Shown: piece after piece, positions 1-9,733 of the stretch | Numbering within the stretch: position 1 is the first letter of the stretch | Layout of the letters: the number at the start of each line of letters is the position of its first letter | NCBI GenBank assembly: GCA_050260515.1 | Contig: JBLNCI010000024.1 | Coordinates: 27,140 to 91,139 of the forward strand | From: DATJIG01 sp050260515 | GTDB lineage: Bacteria > Pseudomonadota > Alphaproteobacteria > SMXQ01 | DNA: 64,000 nucleotides | Reading direction: 5' to 3' | Notes under the pieces: generated by a model | What the model was told of the DNA's origin: nothing | Databases searched by the model: none | The model's input: only the letters and a program-made list of their open reading frames with translations | Made by a program: the position numbers and the translations under genes

Positions 1-537
1 CTCGGCGATCGGCAGCTTGCGGATCTCGTTGACGAGATCGGTGAGCGTCGCCCGCGCCTCGGTGAACGCGGAACGCACGGTCGGGATCTCGGGATAGCGC
101 TTGTCGATGCCCGCGAACCGCGGCGGGACGTTCGGCTCGAAGTCGAGATTGACCGCGAGCAGCCCGGTGACGAACGACTGCGTCCGCAACTGCGCGCGCA
201 GCCCGGCCTCCACCAGCGCCTCGGGCGGGCGGTTGCCGTTCGGCTCGCCGACGATGACCTTGCTCGGCTGGATCGTCACGTAGACCGGGATATAGACGCG
301 GGCCTGGTCCGCCTCGTAGCGGATCAGGATGTCGGTGACGGAGCCGATGCGCACGCCGCGGAACAGCACGGGCGCGCCGACGTTCAGCCCGGCCACGTCC
401 TCCTGGAAGAACAGGACATACGTCTTCATCCGCACGAAGAACCGGCCGCTGCCGAGCACGAGGATGACAGCGACCAGGATCGCCACCGCGCCGAGCACGA
501 ACGCGCCGATCATCTTGGCGTTGGCGCGGCGGCTCAT
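1..537 (-). CDS. MCE (MlaD-type) lipid transporter substrate-binding protein, 3' part cut by window edge
   Basis: The reading frame opens at the ATG at 537 and runs off the left edge, giving 179 residues. A single N-terminal membrane anchor (about residues 9-29) is followed by an MCE fold that includes the stretch GLNVGAPVLFRGVRIGSV, typical of MlaD/PqiB-like periplasmic proteins. These form hexameric rings that carry phospholipid between the inner and outer membranes. The start overlaps the stop of the upstream ATPase gene as ATGA (534-537), so the two are translationally coupled, and the permease gene lies just before them. The family normally has about 150-320 residues, so the missing part is probably 100 or more. 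A lipoprotein partner gene often follows, but it would be outside the window. The MCE call is firm; the exact substrate is inferred from the family. Confidence 0.88.
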   Translation of the reverse strand, partial: MSRRANAKMIGAFVLGAVAILVAVILVLGSGRFFVRMKTYVLFFQEDVAGLNVGAPVLFRGVRIGSVTDILIRYEADQARVYIPVYVTIQPSKVIVGEPNGNRPPEALVEAGLRAQLRTQSFVTGLLAVNLDFEPNVPPRFAGIDKRYPEIPTVRSAFTEARATLTDLVNEIRKLPIAE

Positions 538-1298
538 GGACGGGCTTCCGTCTCGCCGCGGGTGAGGAAATCGCGGACGTGGTCATATGGCGACTCGCGT
601 ACCAGCACCTTGGGATCGCCGCCGTCGATGGCGCGCTTCTCCTCGGCGTCGAGGAAGATCGAGTTGTTGGCGATGGCGAAGATGCTGGGAAGCTCGTGGC
701 TGACGACGACGACGGTGCAGCCGAGCGCATCCCTGAGCGCCAGGATCAGGTCGTCGAGATGTCGGGAGCTGAGCGGGTCCAGTCCCGCCGACGGCTCGTC
801 GAAGAACAGGATGTCGGGATCGAGCGCCATGGCGCGCGCGAGCCCCGCGCGCTTGCGCATGCCGCCCGAGAGCTGCGCCGGATAGTAGTCCTCGAATCCG
901 CCGAGGCCGACGAGCCCCAGCTTGAGACAGGCGAGGTCGCGGATGTCGCCGGGCGACAGATCGGTGTATTCGGCGAGCGGGAGCGCGACGTTCTCGCCGA
1001 GGGTGAGCGAGCTCCACAACGCACCGTTCTGATAGAGGATGCCGAAGTGGCGCACCATCGCCCGGCGCTGCTCAAGCTCGGCGGCCCACAGCGGACGCCC
1101 GTCGTAATACACCTCGCCCTTCGCCGGCGGCTTGAGGCCGATCATCTGCTGCATCAGAGTCGACTTTCCGCAGCCGCTTCGGCCCATGATGGCGAACACG
1201 TCGCCTTCGTTGACGGTGAAATTGAGATCGCGCTGGACGACGACGTCGCCGTAGGCGAGGTCCATGTCCTTGACGACGATCTTCGCGCGCGCCGCCAT
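534..1298 (-). CDS. Mla-type ABC transporter ATP-binding protein
   Basis: This 254-residue protein is the cytoplasmic ATPase of the MCE transporter. Walker A reads GRSGCGKST (residues 39-47), the ABC signature LSGGM is at 143-147, Walker B with the catalytic Glu is ILFFDEP (163-169), and the switch His is at 201. The signature followed by RKRAGLARA is typical of the MlaF subfamily. The gene lies 1 bp after the permease gene and overlaps the MCE gene by 4 bp, giving the order permease-ATPase-MCE. A second ATPase of the same subfamily lies at 58448-59221, so I give no gene symbol to avoid implying which one is the true MlaF. Confidence 0.93.
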   Translation of the reverse strand: MAARAKIVVKDMDLAYGDVVVQRDLNFTVNEGDVFAIMGRSGCGKSTLMQQMIGLKPPAKGEVYYDGRPLWAAELEQRRAMVRHFGILYQNGALWSSLTLGENVALPLAEYTDLSPGDIRDLACLKLGLVGLGGFEDYYPAQLSGGMRKRAGLARAMALDPDILFFDEPSAGLDPLSSRHLDDLILALRDALGCTVVVVSHELPSIFAIANNSIFLDAEEKRAIDGGDPKVLVRESPYDHVRDFLTRGETEARP

Positions 1299-1299
1299 C

Positions 1300-2460
1300 T
1301 CAGAGCCCCAGCACGTTGAGCACGACGGCGAAAAGGCCGTCGGTGGCCACGATCAGCACGATGGCGACGACCACGGCCGACGTCGTGGCGAGCCCGACGG
1401 CGGCGGCGCTGCGCCCCGACGTCATGCCCTTGAGACATCCGGCGAGCGCGATGATGACGCCGAACACGCACGACTTGGTGAGGCCGATGACGAAGTTTCC
1501 CGCCGTCATCGCGGTCTGGGTCTGATTCCAGTACTCGACCCACGGCAGCCCCAGGATGGTGACGCCGATCAGCGCGCCGCCGGCAATGCCGAGGACGTCG
1601 GCGTAGAGGCACAGCAGCGGCATCATCGCGATCAGCGCCAGCATGCGCGGGAGAACGAGGAACTCCATCGGATCGAAGCCCGAGGTCCTGAGCGCGTCGA
1701 TCTCCTCGTTGACCTGCATCGTGCCGAGCTCGGCGGCGAAGGCCGCGCCGGTGCGGCCCGCCATGATGATCGCCGTCATGATCGCGCCCATCTCGCGCAG
1801 CATGGCGATCGCGACCAGGTTCGCGACGTAGAGCTGCACTCCGAACTGCCGAAGCTGGATCGCGCCGACGAAGGCGAGGATGAGACCGATCAGAACCGAG
1901 ATCAGCGACACGATGGGCAACGCCTGCACCCCGCTCTGCTGGAGCACGAGGGCGAGATCGGAGGCGCGGAAGCGCGCTCGGCCGGTGACGAACCGGCCGA
2001 AGGCGATGGTCGCCTCGCCGAGAAACGTGAGGAAGTTCGCGCCGGCGCGGGCGACGGCGTGGCTGGCGTGGCCCACTTTTTCCGTCAAGGTGATCGGCTC
2101 AGGCTCCGGCGGCACGATCTCGATCTGCTCGGCGTGCGCCTCGGTCAGATGCAGCAGCGAGCGCAGGGTCGCGGGCAGCCCCTCGCAGTCGAGATGGGCC
2201 CGGCGGTCGCGGCAGCGGGCCTCGATACGGCGGATCGCGACCATCAGCATGCTGTCCCAATCGGACAGGTCTTTCCCGTCGAGCGCGATCTCCGTCGCGC
2301 CGCCACCGGAGTCGACCTCCGCGAGCGCCACGTCGACCGACGGCACCTCGACGCCGATGCGCCACGTCCCCGCGAAGGCGATGACGACCGTCGTCGCGCT
2401 GCGGCGCTCGACGCGCAGCGAGGCTTTCGGGGATTTCGACGGCGTCGGGGAGTCGGGCAT
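1300..2460 (-). CDS. MlaE-family lipid ABC transporter permease with N-terminal STAS-like domain
   Basis: This inner-membrane permease has 386 residues. I chose the ATG at 2460, whose product begins MPDSPTPSKSP, over an in-frame extension to 2580 that adds 40 Arg-rich residues unlike the family. The first 115 residues or so look like a STAS domain, and the rest is the MlaE permease fold with about five hydrophobic segments and the conserved stretch GRTGAAFAAELGTMQVNEEI. Permeases with a fused STAS domain are a known MlaE variant of about 370-380 residues; the second permease in this window (57603-58451) lacks the fusion. It heads the permease-ATPase-MCE operon, divergent from pyrB. Confidence 0.9.
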   Translation of the reverse strand: MPDSPTPSKSPKASLRVERRSATTVVIAFAGTWRIGVEVPSVDVALAEVDSGGGATEIALDGKDLSDWDSMLMVAIRRIEARCRDRRAHLDCEGLPATLRSLLHLTEAHAEQIEIVPPEPEPITLTEKVGHASHAVARAGANFLTFLGEATIAFGRFVTGRARFRASDLALVLQQSGVQALPIVSLISVLIGLILAFVGAIQLRQFGVQLYVANLVAIAMLREMGAIMTAIIMAGRTGAAFAAELGTMQVNEEIDALRTSGFDPMEFLVLPRMLALIAMMPLLCLYADVLGIAGGALIGVTILGLPWVEYWNQTQTAMTAGNFVIGLTKSCVFGVIIALAGCLKGMTSGRSAAAVGLATTSAVVVAIVLIVATDGLFAVVLNVLGL

Positions 2461-2588
2461 CGGGCGGGAGCGGCCTGATCTTGGCTGAGGGCGGAATACG
2501 ACCCGCGCCACGGAAGAAAACCATACCGCACGGCTGCGGCGCGTGACTGGCGCGTGGCGATTTGAGGGCACGCGCGCCATCGGCTGCC

Positions 2589-2617
2589 TTGCGGCCGTGA
2601 GGTCGCGACCCTATAGT
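2589..2617 (+). promoter_or_regulatory. Sigma-70-type promoter of pyrB
   Basis: The -35 box TTGCGG (2589-2594) and -10 box TATAGT (2612-2617) are separated by exactly 17 bp. The pyrB ATG begins at 2627, only 9 nt after the -10 box, where transcription itself should start. There is no purine-rich ribosome binding site in between. This suggests a leaderless or nearly leaderless transcript. Confidence 0.65.
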
Positions 2618-2626
2618 GGCGCTTTG

Positions 2627-3607
2627 ATGATCCCCCCCGCCGAGCCCGCCCGTTTTCCCCACCGACACATACTCGGCATCGAGGGGCTGTCACCCGAAGA
2701 GATCACGTATCTCCTCGACCGCGCCGACCGCTTCGTCGACATGGGCCGTCCGTCCGAGGGCAAGCTCGACGTGCTGCGCGGCCGCACGGTGATGAACCTC
2801 TTCTTCGAGGAATCGACCCGCACCCGCACGTCGTTCGAGCTCGCGGCGAAGCGCCTCGGCGCCGACGTGGTCAACATGGCGGTCCAGCACTCGTCCATCA
2901 AGAAGGGCGAGACGCTGATCGACACCGCGATGACGCTCAACGCCATGCAGCCGGACGTCCTCGTCGTGCGCCACCCCTGCTCCGGCGCGGTCGAGCTCCT
3001 GTCCCAGAAGGTCGCCTGCTCGGTCATCAACGGCGGCGACGGCAGCCACGAGCATCCGACCCAGGCGCTGCTCGACGCGCTGACGATCCGCCGCCGCAAG
3101 GGCAAGCTCCAGGGTCTGCTGGTCGCGATCTGCGGCGACGTCGTGCACAGCCGCGTCGCCCGCTCCAACATCCACCTGCTGACCACGATGGGCGCGCGCG
3201 TCCGCGTCGTCGGCCCGCGCACGCTGGTCTCTCCGGTGTTCGAGCGCTTCGGGGTCGAGGTGTTCCACGACATGCGCGAGGGGCTCAAGGGCTGCGACAT
3301 CGTCATGATGCTGCGCCTCCAGCTCGAGCGCATGCACGGCACCTTCGTGCCGAGCGTGCGCGAGTACTTCCACTTCTTCGGCCTCACCTACGACAAGCTC
3401 GCCGCCGCCAAGCCCGACGCGCTGATCATGCACCCGGGCCCGGTGAACCGCGGCGTCGAGATCGACACCGAGGTCGCCGACGACATCGACCGCAGCGTCA
3501 TCACCCAGCAGGTCGAGATCGGCGTCGCCGTGCGCATGGCGTGTCTCGAGGCGGTGGTTCGCGCGACCGAAGCGGCGGCGAACCGTCCGAACCGGAGCGC
3601 GCGATGA
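2627..3607 (+). CDS. pyrB: Aspartate carbamoyltransferase catalytic subunit
   Basis: This cytoplasmic enzyme joins carbamoyl phosphate and aspartate to make carbamoyl aspartate, the committed step of pyrimidine synthesis. The 326 residues contain the carbamoyl-phosphate loop STRTRT (63-68), HPTQ (143-146) and HPGPVNRG (269-276), and the length is normal. The ATG at 2627 is preferred to an in-frame start at 2543: the extension is not family-like and the start at 2627 sits directly behind a good promoter. The pyrC-like gene overlaps it by 4 bp (ATGA). No pyrI regulatory subunit gene is next to it, which fits the class in which PyrB assembles with a PyrC-like partner. Confidence 0.96.
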   Translation: MIPPAEPARFPHRHILGIEGLSPEEITYLLDRADRFVDMGRPSEGKLDVLRGRTVMNLFFEESTRTRTSFELAAKRLGADVVNMAVQHSSIKKGETLIDTAMTLNAMQPDVLVVRHPCSGAVELLSQKVACSVINGGDGSHEHPTQALLDALTIRRRKGKLQGLLVAICGDVVHSRVARSNIHLLTTMGARVRVVGPRTLVSPVFERFGVEVFHDMREGLKGCDIVMMLRLQLERMHGTFVPSVREYFHFFGLTYDKLAAAKPDALIMHPGPVNRGVEIDTEVADDIDRSVITQQVEIGVAVRMACLEAVVRATEAAANRPNRSAR

Positions 3608-4911
3608 GCGGCCGCATCGCCTTCGTCAATGCCCGGCTGGTCGATCCCGCGTCCGATCGCGACGAGAGAGGCGCGGTTCTGGTCGAGAACGGCGTGATCG
3701 CCGACATCGGCCCGCGCCTGTTCGCCGAGGGCGTTCCGCACGGGATCGACAAGATCGACTGCAACGGACACGTGCTCGCGCCGGCACTGATCGACATGCG
3801 CGTGCATCTGCGCGAGCCCGGCGAGGAAGAGAAAGAGACCATCGAGACCGCCACCGCCGCCGCGGCCGCGGGCGGCATCGGAACCGTGGTCGCGCTGCCC
3901 AACACCGATCCGCCGATCGACAACCCGGCGATGGTCGAGTTCGTCGTCCGACGCGGCCGCGAGGCCGGCGGCGTCCGGGTCGAGGCATACGCGGCGCTGA
4001 CCCAGGGCACCAAGGGCCAGCGCATGACCGAGCTCGGCCTCTTGTCCGCGGCCGGCGCCGTCGCGTTCACCGACGGCACCAACGCGGTCTCCAATCCGCT
4101 CGTGATGCGCCGCATCCTCGCCTACGCGTCGGCGTTCGGGCTGCTCGTCGTGCAGCATCCCGACGTCCCGGAGCTCACCGAGGGTGGCGCCATGAACGAA
4201 GGCGAGCTCGCGACGCGTCTCGGGCTGTCCGGGATCTCGCCCGCAGCCGAGGCGATGCTGATCGAGCGCGACCTGCGGCTGGTCGCGATGACCGGCGCCC
4301 GCTACCACGTCGCTCATGTCTCGACCGGGGAAGCGGTCGACCTCATCCGCCGCGCCAAGGAGCGCGGGCTGCCCGTCACCTGCGACACGGCGCCACCCTA
4401 CTTCGGCCTCAACGAGACCGCCGTCGGCGACTGGCGGACGTTCGCCAAGGTGTTCCCGCCGCTCCGCTCCGAGAGCGACCGCCAGGCGATCGTCGCCGGT
4501 CTCGCCGACGGCACCATCGACGCGATCGCCTCCGACCACGCGCCGCAGGACCAGGAAGCGAAGCGGCTGCCGTTCATCCAGGCCGAGGCCGGCGCGGTCG
4601 GCCTCGAGACCCTGCTGCCGCTCACCCTCGAACTCGTCCACACCAAGCGCCTGAGCCTCAAGGCGGCGCTCGCGCTCCTCACCTCGCGCCCCGCCGCGAT
4701 CCTCGATCTGCCGCGCGGCCGTCTTGCCAGAGGCGCGCCCGCCGATCTCACGGTCATCGACATCGACCGACCGTGGAAGATCGACGAGGCGGCCCTCCTC
4801 AGCAAGTCGAAGAACACCCCGTTCGGCGGCCGCCCGGTCCAGGGTCATGCGCTCCGGACGGTGGTCGCCGGCCACACGGTCTATGAGGCCGGCGCCGAGC
4901 GGCGTCGGTAG
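3604..4911 (+). CDS. pyrC: Dihydroorotase-like protein (probable non-catalytic PyrC' partner of PyrB)
   Basis: This 435-residue class I dihydroorotase-family amidohydrolase starts at the ATG at 3604, which overlaps the pyrB stop; a longer in-frame form from 3541 lies inside pyrB. Active enzymes carry an HxH metal motif near the N-terminus. Here the motif reads DMRVHLREPG (64-73), so the first His is Arg66. The usual DDG at the bridging-Asp region reads DGT (157-159). His185, the HVAHVS region (235-240) and the Asp of SDHAP (310-314) are kept. In Pseudomonas, a similar inactive PyrC' is needed to assemble the PyrB complex, and tight coupling to pyrB fits that role. A separate active dihydroorotase elsewhere in the genome would then be expected. 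The family is certain; lack of activity is inferred. Confidence 0.9.
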   Translation: MSGRIAFVNARLVDPASDRDERGAVLVENGVIADIGPRLFAEGVPHGIDKIDCNGHVLAPALIDMRVHLREPGEEEKETIETATAAAAAGGIGTVVALPNTDPPIDNPAMVEFVVRRGREAGGVRVEAYAALTQGTKGQRMTELGLLSAAGAVAFTDGTNAVSNPLVMRRILAYASAFGLLVVQHPDVPELTEGGAMNEGELATRLGLSGISPAAEAMLIERDLRLVAMTGARYHVAHVSTGEAVDLIRRAKERGLPVTCDTAPPYFGLNETAVGDWRTFAKVFPPLRSESDRQAIVAGLADGTIDAIASDHAPQDQEAKRLPFIQAEAGAVGLETLLPLTLELVHTKRLSLKAALALLTSRPAAILDLPRGRLARGAPADLTVIDIDRPWKIDEAALLSKSKNTPFGGRPVQGHALRTVVAGHTVYEAGAERRR

Positions 4912-4926
4912 ATCGGGACGGGGATC

Positions 4927-5598
4927 ATGGCCGAGACATCCGGCGTGTCGCTGACGGCGTTCCTCGCGATTCCACTACTCGTCGGATATCTGCTCGGCTC
5001 GATCCCGTTCGGGCTCGTGCTGACGCGGCTCGCCGGGATGGGCGACATCCGCGCCATCGGCTCCGGCAACATCGGGGCGACGAATGTTCTTCGCACCGGG
5101 AAGAAGTGGCTCGCCGCCCTCACCCTGCTGCTCGACGGCGGCAAGGGAGTCGCAGCCGTGATCGTCGCCGCACTTATTTATGTGAACTGGTATGCGCCCA
5201 CCGGCGGCAGCATCCGCGAGCTGGTGATCTGGTCCTGCGTGTCCGGAATCGCCGCTGTGGTCGGGCACGTGTTTCCCGTCTGGCTCAGGTTCAAGGGCGG
5301 CAAGGGCGTGGCGACGGCTCTCGGCGTGGCTCTCGCGCTGTCGCCGACGGTCGGTGCGGGCGCACTGCTGACGTGGCTAGTCGCGGCCGCGGCATCGCGG
5401 CGCTCGTCGGTCGGCGGCATCGCATCGGTGATCGCCGCGCCGATCCTCGCTCTGGCGCTCGACGTGCCGCTCGCGCCGGTTCTGGCGATCGCCCTCGGCC
5501 TCGTTGCCGTGCTGGTGGTGTGGCGCCACCGCGAGAACATCCGGCGCCTCATGGCCGGCACCGAGCCCAGGATCGGCCAGCGGCAGCCCGGGGCCTGA
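4927..5598 (+). CDS. plsY: Glycerol-3-phosphate acyltransferase PlsY
   Basis: This integral inner-membrane enzyme transfers acyl groups from acyl phosphate to glycerol-3-phosphate, the first step of phospholipid synthesis. The 223 residues hold the three family motifs in order: GSGNIGATNVLR, then GHVFPVWLRFKGGKGVAT, then HREN near the C-terminus. About five or six hydrophobic segments are visible. It starts 15 bp after the pyrC-like gene, so it is likely in the same transcript. The acyl-phosphate donor enzyme PlsX is not encoded in the window. Confidence 0.95.
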   Translation: MAETSGVSLTAFLAIPLLVGYLLGSIPFGLVLTRLAGMGDIRAIGSGNIGATNVLRTGKKWLAALTLLLDGGKGVAAVIVAALIYVNWYAPTGGSIRELVIWSCVSGIAAVVGHVFPVWLRFKGGKGVATALGVALALSPTVGAGALLTWLVAAAASRRSSVGGIASVIAAPILALALDVPLAPVLAIALGLVAVLVVWRHRENIRRLMAGTEPRIGQRQPGA

Positions 5599-5781
5599 AT
5601 GTCGGAACCACCGCGGCATCCGGCGCTCGAATTCTCCGATCCCGCCGGGCGAACGTGGACACGCGGCTGAAACCATTCGAAAAACCAGGGGGTGCGTGAC
5701 TCGCCCCACGGTTCCGGCACAATGCTCGGCCACAGGGGCGCGGCCACAGGGCGCCGCGAGGGGAGCGGCCACGCAGAGACA

Positions 5782-6900
5782 ATGAACCGCGCCGACACCG
5801 TCATCGCCGACGCCGAGCGGATCGCCTGGCTGCGGCTCATCCGCAGCGAGAACGTCGGACCGGTGACGTTCCGGGCGCTGCTCGCGCGCTTCGGGTCGGC
5901 GTCCGCCGCCGTCGAGGAACTCCCGTCGCTCGCGCGGGCCGGCGGTCGCTCCCGGCTCCGCATCCCGTCCGCCGACGACGCCGAACGCGAGATCGATGCG
6001 CTCGCGAAGATCGGCGGGCGGCTGCTCGCGCTCGGCGATCCCGAGTATCCGCGCCTCCTCTCCGCGATCGAGGACGCGCCGCCGCTGCTGTCGGTGCTCG
6101 GCCGACCGGAGCTGCTGACCGACCGCGCCATCGCGATCGTCGGCGCGCGCAACGCGTCCGGGTCGGGGCGCAAGTTCGGCCGCGATCTCGCCGCGGCGCT
6201 CGGGCAGCTCGGGTACGTCGTTGTCTCGGGGCTCGCGCGCGGCATGGATGCCGCCGCGCACGAGGGCGCGCTCGCCACCGGCACCGTCGCGGTGATGGCG
6301 GGCGGCGTCGACATCATCTATCCGCGCGACAACGCCGGGCTGTACGAGAGGATCCGCGAGACCGGGGCGCTGGTCTCCGAGCAGCCGCTCGGCCTGTCGC
6401 CGACGGCGCGGCACTTTCCGATCCGCAACCGCATCGTCTCCGGCCTGTCGCTCGGGGTGGTCGTGGTCGAGGCGTCGCTGCGGTCGGGATCGCTCATAAC
6501 GGCACGCCTCGCCGGCGAGCAGGGCCGCGAGGTGATGGCGGTGCCGGGTTCGCCCATGGACCCGCGGGCGCGCGGCGCCAATCGCCTGCTCCGGGACGGC
6601 GCGGCCCTGATCGAGGAGCCTACCGACGTCATTGCCGCGCTTGGGCCCGCCGCAGGGCGGCCGCCCGACGAGGGATTTTCAGCACCCCCTCAGAGCCCAC
6701 CTAAGCCATTGGAATCAGAGGTCGAAAAGGCCCGCAGCCGAGTCGCCGAACTGCTCAGCCCCGTCCCGCTCGCGGTTGACGAAATCATCCGGCAGTGCCA
6801 TTTGTCCCCCGCCGTGGTCGCCCTGGTTCTCCTGGAATTGGAACTCGCCGGGCGGATCGAGCGCCATCCAGGGAACAGAATTGCCGCGGTAATTGCCTGA
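5782..6900 (+). CDS. dprA: DNA-processing protein DprA
   Basis: DprA binds incoming single-stranded DNA and loads RecA during natural transformation. The 372-residue protein has an N-terminal helical domain (about 1-85), the Rossmann-like DprA core with IVGARNASGSG and SGLARGMDAAAHEGAL, and a C-terminal winged-helix domain (about 305-372). I chose the ATG at 5782; an in-frame extension to 5692 adds 30 residues of low-complexity sequence. The 183 bp before it hold no other gene, only two near copies of GGCCACAGGG 14 bp apart (5728 and 5742). It sits between plsY and topA, as in many alphaproteobacteria. The gene is present in many species not known to be competent. Confidence 0.93.
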   Translation: MNRADTVIADAERIAWLRLIRSENVGPVTFRALLARFGSASAAVEELPSLARAGGRSRLRIPSADDAEREIDALAKIGGRLLALGDPEYPRLLSAIEDAPPLLSVLGRPELLTDRAIAIVGARNASGSGRKFGRDLAAALGQLGYVVVSGLARGMDAAAHEGALATGTVAVMAGGVDIIYPRDNAGLYERIRETGALVSEQPLGLSPTARHFPIRNRIVSGLSLGVVVVEASLRSGSLITARLAGEQGREVMAVPGSPMDPRARGANRLLRDGAALIEEPTDVIAALGPAAGRPPDEGFSAPPQSPPKPLESEVEKARSRVAELLSPVPLAVDEIIRQCHLSPAVVALVLLELELAGRIERHPGNRIAAVIA

Positions 6901-6979
6901 TTTACCAAATGTTTACTGAACCGGGTCCGAACTCTGCGGGCACCGGGGCTGCTTGGGACACTCTCTTTCGGACAGCGTG

Positions 6980-9712
<2,733 letters not shown>

Positions 9713-9733
9713 GCTTGAGATACTGAGCCGACA

